A DNA stretch of 64,000 nucleotides, taken from assembly GCF_021216655.1 (NCBI RefSeq), contig NZ_CP080437.1:1736001-1800000 (forward strand), read 5' to 3'. The notes beneath the pieces are model-generated. The model did no database searches. It saw only the letters and a list, made by a program, of their open reading frames with translations, and had not been told where the DNA came from. The DNA is from Clavibacter michiganensis. GTDB taxonomy: Bacteria > Actinomycetota > Actinomycetes > Actinomycetales > Microbacteriaceae. A program made the position numbers and the translations under genes. Shown piece by piece: positions 33,350-44,692 of this stretch. Every line of letters starts with the position of its first letter. Within the stretch, counting starts at the first letter, position 1.

Positions 33350-35422
33350 TCAGGCCGCCGCCGGCACGCCGCCGAGCCGCTCCCAGAGGAACGCGTGGAT
33401 GAGCGACTGCAGGCGCGCCGTCGCGGGGTTGTCCGCCGATCCGCCGTGGCCGCCGGCCGTGTTCTCGAAGTACCAGGCGTCCTCGACCCCGGTCTCGTGC
33501 AGGAGCGCGACCATCTTCCGCGCCTGCACCGGGCCGACGCGGTCGTCGCTCGTCGCCGCGTAGACGAGCGTCGGCGGGTACGCGACCCCGGGGCGGACGT
33601 TGTGGTACGGCGAGAAGGTGCGGATGAACTCCCAGTCGGATGCCACGTCCGGGTCTCCGTACTCGGCGATCCACGACGCCCCGGCCGACAGCCGGGTGTA
33701 TCGCCGCATGTCGAGCAGCGGCACTCCGCAGATCACCGCGCCGAACAGCTCCGGGTACGTCGTGAGCATGTTGCCGACCAGCAGCCCGCCGTTGCTGCGG
33801 CCCTCGCAACCGAGGCGCGCGGGCACGGTCACGCCGCGTGCCACGAGGTCGCGCGCGACGGCGGCGAAGTCCTCGTAGGCCCGATGCCGGTCCTGCCGCA
33901 GCGCGGCCCTGTGCCACGCCGGTCCGTACTCGCCGCCGCCGCGGATGTTCGCCAGCACGTGGACGCCGCCGCGCGCGAGCCAGCCGCGCCCCACGACGCC
34001 GCTGTACGACGGCAGTCGGCTGTTCTCGAAGCCGCCGTAGCCGGAGAGCAGCGTGGGCGCGGATCCATCGAGCGGCAGGTCGCGCGGACCCACCTGGAAG
34101 TAGGGCACGCGCGTCCCGTCGTCGGACACGGCGAAGTGCTGCTGCACCTCGAGGCCGTCGGCGTCGAACGACGCGGGCTGCTCCTTGACCGGTCGCGGCG
34201 CGCCCTCGCCGACCACGCCGTGCAGCAGCGTCGGCGGCGTGAGGAACCCCGTCACGGCGAGCCAGTACTCGTCGGTCTCGCGGTCGGTCGCGACGACGGA
34301 GACGGACGCGAGCGGCGTCCCCACGCGCACGTCCTCCTCGCGCCATCCGGCGCGCCCGGCGGCGGTCGGCGGCGTCAGCACGCGGATCCGGCTCGCCACG
34401 TCCTCGAGCAGCGTGAGCACGAGGTGCCCCGCGGTCCACGCCCAGTCCTCGAGGCTCCGTGACGAGGTCGGCGCGAACAGCACGGCGAGCTGCCGGGATC
34501 CGGCGAGGAAGTCGTCGAGGCGCGCCGCGAGCAGCGACCCGGCCGCGTGCACGACTCCGCCGATCTCCGTGTCGGTGCGCGGCCGCAGCACGAGCCACTC
34601 GCGGTGCAGGTCGACGTCCACGTCCTCCGGCACGTCGATCGGCACCGTGCCCGCGTCCGTCAGCAGGAGCGTCCGCGACGTGAAGAAGTCCGGCACCTCC
34701 CGCACCACGTCGCGCTCGAATCCGGGCGTGGGGTCGTGCGTGACGTGGACGAGCATGTCCGTGGCCGCGACCGCGTGCACCTCGGGGGCGTCGGCCAGCG
34801 CCTGCCCGCGGCTCCACCGGCGCGCGGTCCGGGCGTACGAGCTCTCGGTGAGGCTGCCCGGCCCGAAGTCCGTGCCGACGAAGACCGTGTCCCGGTCGAT
34901 CCACGACACCATCGTCTTCGCGACCGGCACCTCGAATCCGCCCTCGACGAAGAGCCCGGTGCCGAGGTCGAGCTCGCGGACGGCGACCGCGTCCCCGCCG
35001 TCGGGCGAGAGCGAGACGAGCGCCCGGTCGCGTGCGGGCGACAGCAGCTGCGCCCGCGAGAACTGCCACGGGATCCCCTCCGCCTCGCCCAGCGCGTCCA
35101 GGTCGAGCAGCACCTCCCACTCGGGCGCCGGAGCCTGGTACTCGTCGAGCGTCGTGCGACGCCAGAGTCCCTGCACGTGGTCGGCGTCGCGCCAGAGGCC
35201 GTAGAGGTGCTCGCCGTGCCGGGTCACGTACGGGATCCGCTCGTCCGACTCGAGCACCTCGAGCAGCTCGGTCGTCAGCTCCGCGCGCGATCCCTCGGGC
35301 GACCGGCCGAGCGTCCGCTCGTTCTGCGCGCGGACCCAGGCGAGCGCGCGGTCCCCGTGGATCTCCTCCAGCCAGAGGAAGGGGTCGTCGGGGATCGGGG
35401 ATTCGCGAGCGTCGGCGGTCAT
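33350..35422 (-). CDS. Prolyl oligopeptidase family serine peptidase (S9A)
   Basis: A 690-residue cytoplasmic peptidase cutting after proline in short peptides. N-terminal DDPFLWLEEIHGDRALAWV is typical of S9A, followed by a beta-propeller. The C-terminal hydrolase domain has LLSGYGGFENSRLPSYS, the nucleophile in CEGRSNGGLLVGNML, the acid region around YAATSDDRVGPVQA and the histidine in TAGGHGGSADNP. Domain order and length fit the family. It stands alone, converging on the SARP gene. Confidence 0.94.
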   Translation of the reverse strand: MTADARESPIPDDPFLWLEEIHGDRALAWVRAQNERTLGRSPEGSRAELTTELLEVLESDERIPYVTRHGEHLYGLWRDADHVQGLWRRTTLDEYQAPAPEWEVLLDLDALGEAEGIPWQFSRAQLLSPARDRALVSLSPDGGDAVAVRELDLGTGLFVEGGFEVPVAKTMVSWIDRDTVFVGTDFGPGSLTESSYARTARRWSRGQALADAPEVHAVAATDMLVHVTHDPTPGFERDVVREVPDFFTSRTLLLTDAGTVPIDVPEDVDVDLHREWLVLRPRTDTEIGGVVHAAGSLLAARLDDFLAGSRQLAVLFAPTSSRSLEDWAWTAGHLVLTLLEDVASRIRVLTPPTAAGRAGWREEDVRVGTPLASVSVVATDRETDEYWLAVTGFLTPPTLLHGVVGEGAPRPVKEQPASFDADGLEVQQHFAVSDDGTRVPYFQVGPRDLPLDGSAPTLLSGYGGFENSRLPSYSGVVGRGWLARGGVHVLANIRGGGEYGPAWHRAALRQDRHRAYEDFAAVARDLVARGVTVPARLGCEGRSNGGLLVGNMLTTYPELFGAVICGVPLLDMRRYTRLSAGASWIAEYGDPDVASDWEFIRTFSPYHNVRPGVAYPPTLVYAATSDDRVGPVQARKMVALLHETGVEDAWYFENTAGGHGGSADNPATARLQSLIHAFLWERLGGVPAAA

Positions 35423-35456
35423 GCCCTCAGCCTACGGAGGCGATCTGTCGCCTCGA

Positions 35457-35954
35457 TCAGGCCGCCGGCGCCAGGAACTCGTCCCATCCGGGCGCGGGCC
35501 GCTCCATCCCGCTGACCACCCACCCGCTCCCCTGCGGGGCCCGCGGCGGCGTGCGCAGCGTCCAGCCCATCTCCTCCGGCGTGCGGTCGCTCTTGCGGTT
35601 GTTGCACGACAGGCAGCAGGCCACGAGGTTCTCCCACGTGTCCTTCCCGCCGCGCGAGCGCGGGAGGACGTGATCGATGGTGGTCGCGTTGCGGGCGCAG
35701 TAGGCGCACCGGCCCCCGTCGCGCCGCAGCACCCCGCGCCGCGAGACGGGCACGCGGCGCGCGTGCGGGATCCGCACGTACCGCGTGAGCAGGATCACGG
35801 ACGGGCGACCCCACGCGCCGCCGTTCCCGAGGATCGGGTGCTCCTCGTCCTGGGCGAGCATGGTGGCCTTGCCGCTCAGCACGAGCACCAGGGCCCGCTT
35901 GAACGACACGACGGCGAGCGGCTCGAAGCCCGCGTTGAGTACCAGTGTGCGCAC
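35457..35954 (-). CDS. HNH endonuclease
   Basis: The 165-residue protein starts at GTG 35954 (VRTLVLNAGFEPLAVVSFKRA), preceded by GAGAGGG. The HNH domain has Zn cysteines CAYCARNATTIDHVLPRSRGG with the catalytic His, then NLVACCLSCNNRKSDRTPEEMG. This is the widespread actinobacterial single-domain HNH protein of core genomes; its biological role is unclear and it is not linked to any restriction or phage genes here. Confidence 0.92.
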   Translation of the reverse strand: MRTLVLNAGFEPLAVVSFKRALVLVLSGKATMLAQDEEHPILGNGGAWGRPSVILLTRYVRIPHARRVPVSRRGVLRRDGGRCAYCARNATTIDHVLPRSRGGKDTWENLVACCLSCNNRKSDRTPEEMGWTLRTPPRAPQGSGWVVSGMERPAPGWDEFLAPAA

Positions 35955-36027
35955 GACATCCCTCTCAGACCGGCCTGGACGGCTTCCAGGAATCCGAATG
36001 AGGCGTCCCGCCCCCGGGAACACGCGA

Positions 36028-36052
36028 AGGCACCGCCGAGTGCTCGGCGATG
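36028..36052. terminator. Hairpin, likely terminator
   Basis: GGCACCGCCGAG-TG-CTCGGCGATGCC forms a 12-base stem with one mismatch pair, between the HNH gene and the small His-rich ORF; on the minus strand it would end a transcript coming from the right. Confidence 0.6.
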
Positions 36053-36056
36053 CCTT

Positions 36057-36170
36057 CTAGGAGAGCGGGTGACCGCTCGGGTGGAACAGGTGGCTGCCCA
36101 TCCGGGGATGGTGCCGATGGCCGTGGCGCACGTGCGCATCCATGGTTCGGATGTCAGGTGCGGTGGTCAT
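36057..36170 (-). CDS. Possible small His-rich protein (37 aa)
   Basis: MTTAPDIRTMDAHVRHGHRHH... with nine histidines in 37 residues. GGGAGC lies seven bases before the ATG and a hairpin follows the stop. This resembles a real gene but could be chance; His clustering suggests metal binding if expressed. Confidence 0.35.
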   Translation of the reverse strand: MTTAPDIRTMDAHVRHGHRHHPRMGSHLFHPSGHPLS

Positions 36171-36246
36171 CGGGGCTCCCGGGCGGGTCGAGGGACGTCT
36201 CACCGGACAGGGTACCCCTCGATCCCCGTTTGTCCCGGGGAACGCA

Positions 36247-36290
36247 GGAGGCCGGCGGCGCATCCCACAGGACGCGTGCCGCCGGCCTCC
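36247..36290 (-). terminator. Terminator of the NlpC/P60 gene
   Basis: A 13-base stem GGAGGCCGGCGGC / GCCGCCGGCCTCC with an 18-base loop, beginning 23 bases after the hydrolase stop on the minus strand. Confidence 0.75.
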
Positions 36291-36312
36291 CGGGGTCGTG
36301 CTCGTGCCGGTG

Positions 36313-37257
36313 TCAGCCCAGGAGGCGGACGTAGTGCACGTTGGAGCTCCAGACCGGGCGCTCCTTGACGTGGTCGCCGGGCTTCGGCGCGTCGATCATG
36401 ATGCCGTTGCCCGTGTAGATGCCGTCGTGGCTGCCGTCGTTCCAGACGACGATGTCGCCGGCGCGCGCCTGGGAAGCCGGCACCGTGACGCCGGCCGCAC
36501 CCTGCGCCCGCACCGAGTGCGGGAGGTTGAGGCCGAACTGGGCGAACACGTACTGGACGAGGCCGGAGCAGTCGAAGCCCGCGGGGGTGTTGCCGCCGAA
36601 GACGTACGGGACCCCGAGGTACTGGCGAGCGACGGCCGCGACGCCGGTGGCCGAGGTGCCCGGGTAGATCGGGTTCTGGGCCAGCTGCGACGCGGACGCG
36701 CCGTTGTAGGTCGTGGCGGAGGACGCGAGCTGCGTGCGGCGCTGCTCGGCGAGGGCGGCACGTGCGGCCTCGGCCTTCTGCGCGTTGAGGTCGGCGACGG
36801 ACGTGGCGGTGAAGCCCTCCTCGACCGGGGCGGACGACGCGTTGTCGGCGGTGACGACCTGCGCGTTGGCGGCCGTGTAGTCCTGCAGAGACGCGCCCTC
36901 GGCGGACGAGGTGTGCTCGAGCTGGGATCCCGCGGCGTACGCGGGGATGGCCATGACGCCGACGAGGCCGGTGACGAAGGTCATCACGACGGCGTTGGCG
37001 GCCTTCGTGCGGCGCGAACGGCCGACGGGCGCCGGGGTCGGGCTCAGGCGGGGAGCGGGAGCCTGGAGGGTGCGGGTCGCGGAGTCACGACGCGGGCGGA
37101 CGGCCTTCGCGGTCTCCGCGGCGCGGAGCTCGCGGCGGGTGGGCAGACGATCCATCCCGGGTGCGGGCGGTCGAGTCGGGTCGGACGGGTTCCCGACGGA
37201 ACCGCTGATGTCACCATGGGCCAAGTTGTCAACCTCCTGCGTCTCGACGCCGGACAT
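36313..37257 (-). CDS. Secreted NlpC/P60 peptidoglycan hydrolase
   Basis: A 314-residue endopeptidase of the cell wall, ATG at 37257. A cytoplasmic leader rich in Arg is followed by a hydrophobic segment at about 95-117 (AVVMTFVTGLVGVMAIPAYA), a helical linker (DLNAQKAEAARAALAEQRR) and the NlpC/P60 domain: GVPYVFGGNTPAGFDCSGLVQYVF with the catalytic Cys, SHDGIYTGNGIMIDAP with the His. The open frame continues upstream but that part looks like untranslated leader containing an inverted repeat. NlpC/P60 enzymes cut the peptide stems between residues 2 and 3 or the DAP-linked bond. Confidence 0.9.
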   Translation of the reverse strand: MSGVETQEVDNLAHGDISGSVGNPSDPTRPPAPGMDRLPTRRELRAAETAKAVRPRRDSATRTLQAPAPRLSPTPAPVGRSRRTKAANAVVMTFVTGLVGVMAIPAYAAGSQLEHTSSAEGASLQDYTAANAQVVTADNASSAPVEEGFTATSVADLNAQKAEAARAALAEQRRTQLASSATTYNGASASQLAQNPIYPGTSATGVAAVARQYLGVPYVFGGNTPAGFDCSGLVQYVFAQFGLNLPHSVRAQGAAGVTVPASQARAGDIVVWNDGSHDGIYTGNGIMIDAPKPGDHVKERPVWSSNVHYVRLLG

Positions 37258-39506
<2,249 letters not shown>

Positions 39507-39522
39507 TCACGGCCTCCCGGAC

Positions 39523-39566
39523 ATGACGACGACGGCGGCCCCCGAGGGGGTCGCCGCCGTCGTCAT
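39523..39566. terminator. Bidirectional terminator between serC and the DUF3027 gene
   Basis: ATGACGACGACGGCGGC with CCC...GGGG pairs with TCGCCGCCGTCGTCAT to give a stem of about 20 base pairs lying between the two converging stops. Confidence 0.8.
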
Positions 39567-39578
39567 GCGGTACGCGGG

Positions 39579-40253
39579 TCAGCGATCGGCGCCGTCGAAG
39601 CTCGTGTCGTCGTCGTCGTCGTCATCGTCATCGTCATCGTCATCATCGTCGTCGTCCGAGGCAGGGGCTTCGAAGTCCACGCCGTCGAGCACGTCGTCCG
39701 CGTCCTCCGCGTCCTCCGCGGGGTCGTCGTCCTCGTCCTGGTCCTCGTCGTCGGACTCCGCCGCGAGGCGCTCGGCCTCCTGGTCGGCCTCGATGCCGGC
39801 GAGCCGATCGGACCACGGGAGCCACTCGGGCGAGAGCAGCGCTCCCTCCCCGGGCATCAGCTCGGCCTCCAGCACGGTGGGGGTGGCGTCGTCGACGCGG
39901 GCGAGCGTGACGGTCCAGAACCAGCCGGGGTAGCCGGGCATCGTGTTCGCGAAGAGGAGCGAAAGCACGCGGTCGCCCTCGACGATCGATCCGGCCGGCT
40001 CGCCGACGGTCTCCGCCGGCGTGATCTCGAGCAGGGCGGCGCGCGCGAGGTCGACGGCCGCGAGCAGCTCGGCGTCGGGGACGGCCGGCTCCGCGGGTGC
40101 CTCCGTCTCGGTCGCGGGGGACTCCGCGATGGGCGCGTCGGCGGCGGCCAGTTCGCCGGTGGTCTCGTCGACCGCGCCCGTCGTCGTGCAGGCCGTCTCG
40201 TCGGTCATCGTCGACGCGTCGGTCGTCGTCTCGTCGTCCCGCGGCTCAGGCAT
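39579..40253 (-). CDS. DUF3027 family protein with poly-aspartate tail
   Basis: A 224-residue protein. The centre carries the DUF3027 text (ARAALLEITPAETVGEPAGSIVEGDRVLSLLFA, GYPGWFWTVTLARVDD, LLSPEWLPWSDRL). Acidic low-complexity regions flank it, and near the C-terminus there are about 17 consecutive aspartates encoded by a GAT/GAC triplet run (39606-39657). DUF3027 is conserved in actinobacteria and of unknown function. The start overlaps the end of the cold-shock protein gene by eight bases, so they are co-translated. Confidence 0.88.
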   Translation of the reverse strand: MPEPRDDETTTDASTMTDETACTTTGAVDETTGELAAADAPIAESPATETEAPAEPAVPDAELLAAVDLARAALLEITPAETVGEPAGSIVEGDRVLSLLFANTMPGYPGWFWTVTLARVDDATPTVLEAELMPGEGALLSPEWLPWSDRLAGIEADQEAERLAAESDDEDQDEDDDPAEDAEDADDVLDGVDFEAPASDDDDDDDDDDDDDDDDDTSFDGADR

Positions 40254-40629
40254 CGAGCTCCTCCGCGACCCGGCGCAGCAGCGCCGCGATCTTCCGGCCG
40301 TGGGACTCCTCGGGGTAGCGGCCGCGCTTGAGGCCGGTGCCGATCCCGTCGAGCACCTTCACGAGGTCCTCCACGATGACCGCCATGTCGTCAGCGGGCT
40401 TCCGGGACATGCGGGCCAGCGAGGGCGGGGCGTCGAGGATCCGCGCCGAGAGGGCCTGCGCGCCGCGCTTGCCGTCGGCGATGCCGAACTCCAGCCGGGT
40501 GCCGGCCTTCACGCCGGCGACGCCCGAGGGCAGGGCCGACGCGTGCAGGAAGACCTCCTGGCCGTCGTCCGAGCTGATGAACCCGAACCCCTTGTCCTCG
40601 TCGTAGAACTTCACCTTGCCGGTGGGCAT
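40246..40629 (-). CDS. Cold-shock-domain protein with C-terminal extension
   Basis: A 127-residue protein: residues 1-65 are a cold-shock domain with RNP-1 KGFGFISSDDG and RNP-2-like VFLHASAL, the rest a helical extension (RMSRKPADDMAVIVEDLVKVLDGIG). ATG at 40629 follows GGAAGAGGATC. CSD proteins bind single-stranded RNA or DNA. The coupling with DUF3027 is the usual actinobacterial arrangement. Confidence 0.92.
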   Translation of the reverse strand: MPTGKVKFYDEDKGFGFISSDDGQEVFLHASALPSGVAGVKAGTRLEFGIADGKRGAQALSARILDAPPSLARMSRKPADDMAVIVEDLVKVLDGIGTGLKRGRYPEESHGRKIAALLRRVAEELDA

Positions 40630-40787
40630 GCGATCCTCTTCCCTCGCCCCGGGCGGGGCTCGATGTGCTGGTGGGCGGTCCAGTCTATTCGCCGGGGCCC
40701 CGACGGACCCGGCGACGACGACGCCCGGCCCGCCGTAGGGGTCGGATCCGACGCGCCCGGGCGCGCGCCACGGCGTAGTCTGAGCGG

Positions 40788-41057
40788 ATGGCATCCGAGA
40801 CCGCACCGAGCGAGGGACGGGCCGAGCGCATCCTCGCCTACATGCTCGCCGGGATCCTGCTGGTCGCCGTGCTGAGCATCCTCGCGATCCTGCTGGCGCC
40901 GCTCATCGCCGTCGACGCGTCGCAGTACAGCACCCCCATGTGGCAGGTCATCCTGCTGCTGCCGGCCGTGGGCATCCCCATCGCGGCGCTCCTCTTCATC
41001 GCGATCCTGATCATCAGCGTCCGTCGCCGGCGTCGCATGGACGGCACGTCCCGCTAG
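40788..41057 (+). CDS. Small membrane protein (89 aa)
   Basis: Two clear membrane segments (about 18-41 and 52-77) joined by a short loop VDASQYSTPMWQV, and a basic end RRRRRMDGTSR that should stay in the cytoplasm. It lies 10 bases ahead of the helicase-associated gene in the same direction and may share its transcript. Not assigned to a function. Confidence 0.75.
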   Translation: MASETAPSEGRAERILAYMLAGILLVAVLSILAILLAPLIAVDASQYSTPMWQVILLLPAVGIPIAALLFIAILIISVRRRRRMDGTSR

Positions 41058-41067
41058 CGGGACGACC

Positions 41068-42954
41068 ATGACCGACGCCCTCGTGCTCGCGGCCCGCCTG
41101 CGCGCGCTCGACGACGCTGCGCTCGCCGCCCTGGTCCGCGACCGCCACGTCGACGCCGCGCGCGTCGCCGACCTCTTCGACCTCGCCGATGCGCTGCTCG
41201 CCCCGGACGCCGTCGCGCGAGCCCTGGAGCAGCTCGACCGCACGGCGCTGGCCGTCCTCGCGGTCGCCGCCGAGGAGGGGGCGACCGCGCGGCCCGTCGC
41301 CCTGGGCGCGCTCCGCGACGCGCTCTCCCGTCGCTCCGGCGAGGAGCCGATGGACCCGGCGGATCTCGCGGACGCCGCGGGACGCGCCGCGGACACGCTC
41401 CTGGCCGGCGTCGACGACACGGGCATCACGACGCATCCGGAGGTCGCGGCCGCCCTCGCCGCCTGGCCCGCCGCCGGTCTCCCGGGGACGGACGAGCTGG
41501 CCCGCCTCGCACCGCCCGCCCCTCTCGCGGCCGTCCCCCGCGTCGATCCCGACGAGGTCGACCGACGGGCGGGCGAGAACGCGTTCCGGTCGGTGGTCGC
41601 CGTCGCCGCCCTCGTGGACGAGCTGGCCCGCGAGCCCGCGCGCGAGCTGAGCCGAGGCGGCATGTCCCTTCCCGACGCGCGGCGGCTGGCCGCCGCGCTC
41701 GGCGCCGACCTCGACGACGTCCCCGCCTACCTGTCCCTCGCCGACCGCGCGACGCTCGTCGCCCGGACGGATCGCGCCTGGTCGACGACCTCGACAGCCG
41801 CCGCCTGGTCCGCACGGCCGACCGCCGAGCGGTGGGAGGCCCTCGCCGCGGCCTGGCTGCATGCGCTGGCGCCCGCGACCCGCGGCATCCTCGCCGAGCG
41901 CGCCGACGCGTCGTGGGGAGCGGGGCTCGTCGACAGCGTCCTCTGGCGCTTCCCCGGCGGATCCGCCTGGATCGGCGAGCGCATCACCGCCTTCACGCGC
42001 GACGCCGGCCTCCTCGGCATCACGACGGGAGACGTCCCGAGCTCCGCGGGCCGCGCGCTCCTCACGTCGGGGCCAGGCCCCGCGGCCGCCGCGCTCGCGC
42101 CGCACCTGCCGCCCGAGGTCGATCGGGTCTACCTGCAGCACGACCTCACCGTCGTCTCCCCCGGGCCGCTCGATCCCGCGGTCGAGTCGCGCCTGCTCGA
42201 GGTCGCCGACGCCGAGGGGCGGGGGCTTGCCGCGACCTACCGGATCTCCGCCGCATCCGTCACGCGCGCCCTCGCGTCCGGCGCGACGGCCGACGCCATC
42301 CGCGCCCTCCTGGCGGAGATCTCCCTGACCGGCATCCCCCAGCCCCTCGACTACCTCCTCGACGAGGCCGCCGCGCGCTTCGGCCGCCTCCGCGTCCGCC
42401 CGGCGTCGCCCTCCGACGGGGCCCCGGATGCCCGGTCGGCGATCGTCTCCGAGGACGGTCCGCTGCTCGCCACCCTCCTCGTCGACCGCGACCTCGCGCC
42501 CCTGCGTCTCGTCCGCGCGGGCGACGCGGTGCTCACCTCAGCCGCTTCGCCCGACGCCGTCGAGCGCGCGCTCGCGGCCGCCCGGCTCGCCCCCGTCCGC
42601 GAGGACGCCGCGGGGCACCGCATCGCACCGGCCCCGCGGACCGCCCCGGCGTCGGCGCCCGCCGCGGATCCCGAGCCCGACGCCGCGGACGCCCTGGTCG
42701 CCCGGGTCCGCGAGGCCGACGGCCCCGACGACGGGGCCGCCTGGACGACGCGCCAGCTCGAGGCGGCGATCCGCGCCAAGGCCGCCCTCCGCGTCCGCGT
42801 GCGCATGCCGGACGGCCGCGAGGTGGACCACGTGCTCGAGCCCTCCAGCGTGGCCGGCGGACGGCTGCGCGCCCGCGACCGCGTCGCCGACGTCGAGCGC
42901 ACCCTGCCCCTGTCGAGCGTGGTGGAGATCTCCCCCGCGCCGGCGAGCGCATGA
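41068..42954 (+). CDS. Helicase-associated domain protein (XPB helicase partner)
   Basis: A 628-residue, Ala- and Asp-rich protein of the actinobacterial family that carries the Helicase_C_3 (XPB/Ssl2-like N-terminal) domain and is always encoded next to an XPB helicase. Visible text: HLPPEVDRVYLQHDLTVVSPGPLDPAVESRLLEVADAE and ASVTRALASGATADAIRALLAEIS-LTGIPQPLDYLLDEAA. The C-terminal part (RAKAALRVRVRMPDGREVDHVLEP) is a WYL-like beta domain. It probably acts with the helicase in DNA repair. Stop overlaps an ATG of the next gene. Confidence 0.85.
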   Translation: MTDALVLAARLRALDDAALAALVRDRHVDAARVADLFDLADALLAPDAVARALEQLDRTALAVLAVAAEEGATARPVALGALRDALSRRSGEEPMDPADLADAAGRAADTLLAGVDDTGITTHPEVAAALAAWPAAGLPGTDELARLAPPAPLAAVPRVDPDEVDRRAGENAFRSVVAVAALVDELAREPARELSRGGMSLPDARRLAAALGADLDDVPAYLSLADRATLVARTDRAWSTTSTAAAWSARPTAERWEALAAAWLHALAPATRGILAERADASWGAGLVDSVLWRFPGGSAWIGERITAFTRDAGLLGITTGDVPSSAGRALLTSGPGPAAAALAPHLPPEVDRVYLQHDLTVVSPGPLDPAVESRLLEVADAEGRGLAATYRISAASVTRALASGATADAIRALLAEISLTGIPQPLDYLLDEAAARFGRLRVRPASPSDGAPDARSAIVSEDGPLLATLLVDRDLAPLRLVRAGDAVLTSAASPDAVERALAAARLAPVREDAAGHRIAPAPRTAPASAPAADPEPDAADALVARVREADGPDDGAAWTTRQLEAAIRAKAALRVRVRMPDGREVDHVLEPSSVAGGRLRARDRVADVERTLPLSSVVEISPAPASA

Positions 42955-42974
42955 GCGCGCCTAGGCTGGCGGGC

Positions 42975-44615
42975 ATGCCCGACGGCCCCCTCATCGTCCA
43001 GAGCGACCGCACCGTCCTCCTCGAGGTGGCCCACGCCGACGCCGAGGACGCCCGGCACGACCTCGCCGTGTTCGCCGAGCTGGAGCGCGCGCCCGAGCAC
43101 ATCCACACGTACCGGATCACCCGCCTCGGCCTCTGGAACGCCCGTGCCGCCGGCCACACGGCCGAGGACATGCTCGCGACCCTCGAGCGCTACTCCCGGT
43201 TCCCCGTGCCGCAGTCGGTCACGGTGGACGTGACCGACACGGTCGGCCGCTACGGCCGCCTCGTCATCGGGCGCGACTCGGACGGAGAGCTGCAGATCTC
43301 GAGCACGGAGTCCGCCGTCCTCTCGGAGGTCGCGAGCTCCCGCCGCATCGCGCCGCTGCTCACGGAGCGCGTGGACGCGACGACCTACCGCGTGCAGGCG
43401 TGGGCGCGCGGGCAGCTCAAGCAGGAGCTCGTGAAGATCGGCTGGCCCGCCGAGGACCTCGCCGGCTACACGCCCGGCACGCCCCACGACATGGCGCTCG
43501 TGGAGGACGGCTGGACGCTGCGCGGCTACCAGACCGACGCGGTCGACCACTTCCTCGACGGCGGATCCGGCGTGGTCGTCCTCCCCTGCGGCGCCGGGAA
43601 GACGCTCGTCGGCGCCGCCGCCATGGCCCGCGCCAAGACCACCACGCTGATCCTCGTCACGAACACCGTGTCGGCCCGCCAGTGGCGCTCGGAGCTGCTG
43701 AAGCGCACCACTCTCACCGAGGACGAGATCGGCGAGTACTCGGGCCAGTCGCGCGAGGTCAAGCCCGTGACCATCGCGACGTACCAGATCCTCACCGCCA
43801 AGAGGAAGGGCGAGTACGCGCACCTCGCGCTCCTCGACGCGCTCGACTGGGGCCTCGTCGTCTACGACGAGGTGCACCTCCTGCCCGCGCCCGTCTTCAA
43901 GCTGACCGCGGATCTCCAGGCCCGCCGCCGCCTCGGCCTCACGGCCACGCTCGTGCGCGAGGACGGCCGCGAGGGCGACGTCTTCAGCCTCATCGGCCCG
44001 AAGCGGTTCGACGCGCCGTGGAAGGAGATCGAGGCCCAGGGCTTCATCTCCCCCGCCGAGTGCTTCGAGGTGCGCATCGACCTGCCCGACGAGGACCGGC
44101 TCGTCTACGCCGCCGCGGCCGACGACGAGCGCTACCGGCTCGCCGCCACCGCGCCCGCCAAGCTCGACGTGACGCGCGCGCTGGTCGAGCGGCACCGCGG
44201 CGAGAGCATCCTCGTCATCGGCCAGTACCTGGAGCAGATCGACGAGCTCGCGGAGGCCCTCGGTGCTCCGAAGCTCACGGGCGCGACCCCCGTCGCCGAG
44301 CGCGAGCGGCTCTATCAGGCGTTCCGCGACGGCACGGAGCGGGTGCTCGTGGTCAGCAAGGTCGCCAACTTCTCGGTGGACCTGCCCGACGCCACCGTCG
44401 CGATCCAGGTGTCCGGCTCGTTCGGATCCCGCCAGGAGGAGGCGCAACGCCTCGGCCGCCTGCTCCGCCCGGAGGCATCAGGCATGTCCGCGAGCTTCTA
44501 CACGCTCGTCTCCCGCGACACCGTCGACCAGGACTTCGCCCAGAACCGCCAGCGCTTCCTGGCCGAGCAGGGCTACAGCTACACGATCCTGGATGCGGCG
44601 GGCATCGCGGCCTGA
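42975..44615 (+). CDS. XPB/Ssl2-type DEAD-like DNA helicase
   Basis: A 546-residue helicase; the ATG at 42975 (MPDGPLIVQSDRTVLLEV) is chosen because family members start there, although an ATG at 42951 overlaps the previous stop. Motif I is LPCGAGKTLVGAAAM, motif II VYDEVHLLPA, motif III GLTATLVREDGREGD, and the second domain has VLVVSKVANFSVDLPDATVAIQVSGSFGSRQEEAQRLGRLLRP. The DEVH box and the RED motif identify the XPB branch. Bacterial XPB is a 3'-5' helicase thought to act in repair. Confidence 0.93.
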   Translation: MPDGPLIVQSDRTVLLEVAHADAEDARHDLAVFAELERAPEHIHTYRITRLGLWNARAAGHTAEDMLATLERYSRFPVPQSVTVDVTDTVGRYGRLVIGRDSDGELQISSTESAVLSEVASSRRIAPLLTERVDATTYRVQAWARGQLKQELVKIGWPAEDLAGYTPGTPHDMALVEDGWTLRGYQTDAVDHFLDGGSGVVVLPCGAGKTLVGAAAMARAKTTTLILVTNTVSARQWRSELLKRTTLTEDEIGEYSGQSREVKPVTIATYQILTAKRKGEYAHLALLDALDWGLVVYDEVHLLPAPVFKLTADLQARRRLGLTATLVREDGREGDVFSLIGPKRFDAPWKEIEAQGFISPAECFEVRIDLPDEDRLVYAAAADDERYRLAATAPAKLDVTRALVERHRGESILVIGQYLEQIDELAEALGAPKLTGATPVAERERLYQAFRDGTERVLVVSKVANFSVDLPDATVAIQVSGSFGSRQEEAQRLGRLLRPEASGMSASFYTLVSRDTVDQDFAQNRQRFLAEQGYSYTILDAAGIAA

Positions 44616-44692
44616 CCTCACGGCGAGACGGCCGCCCCAGACCACCCCCGGTATCCAGGTGGCTCCCAGCGAGCGCGCAGATACTTCATCCC

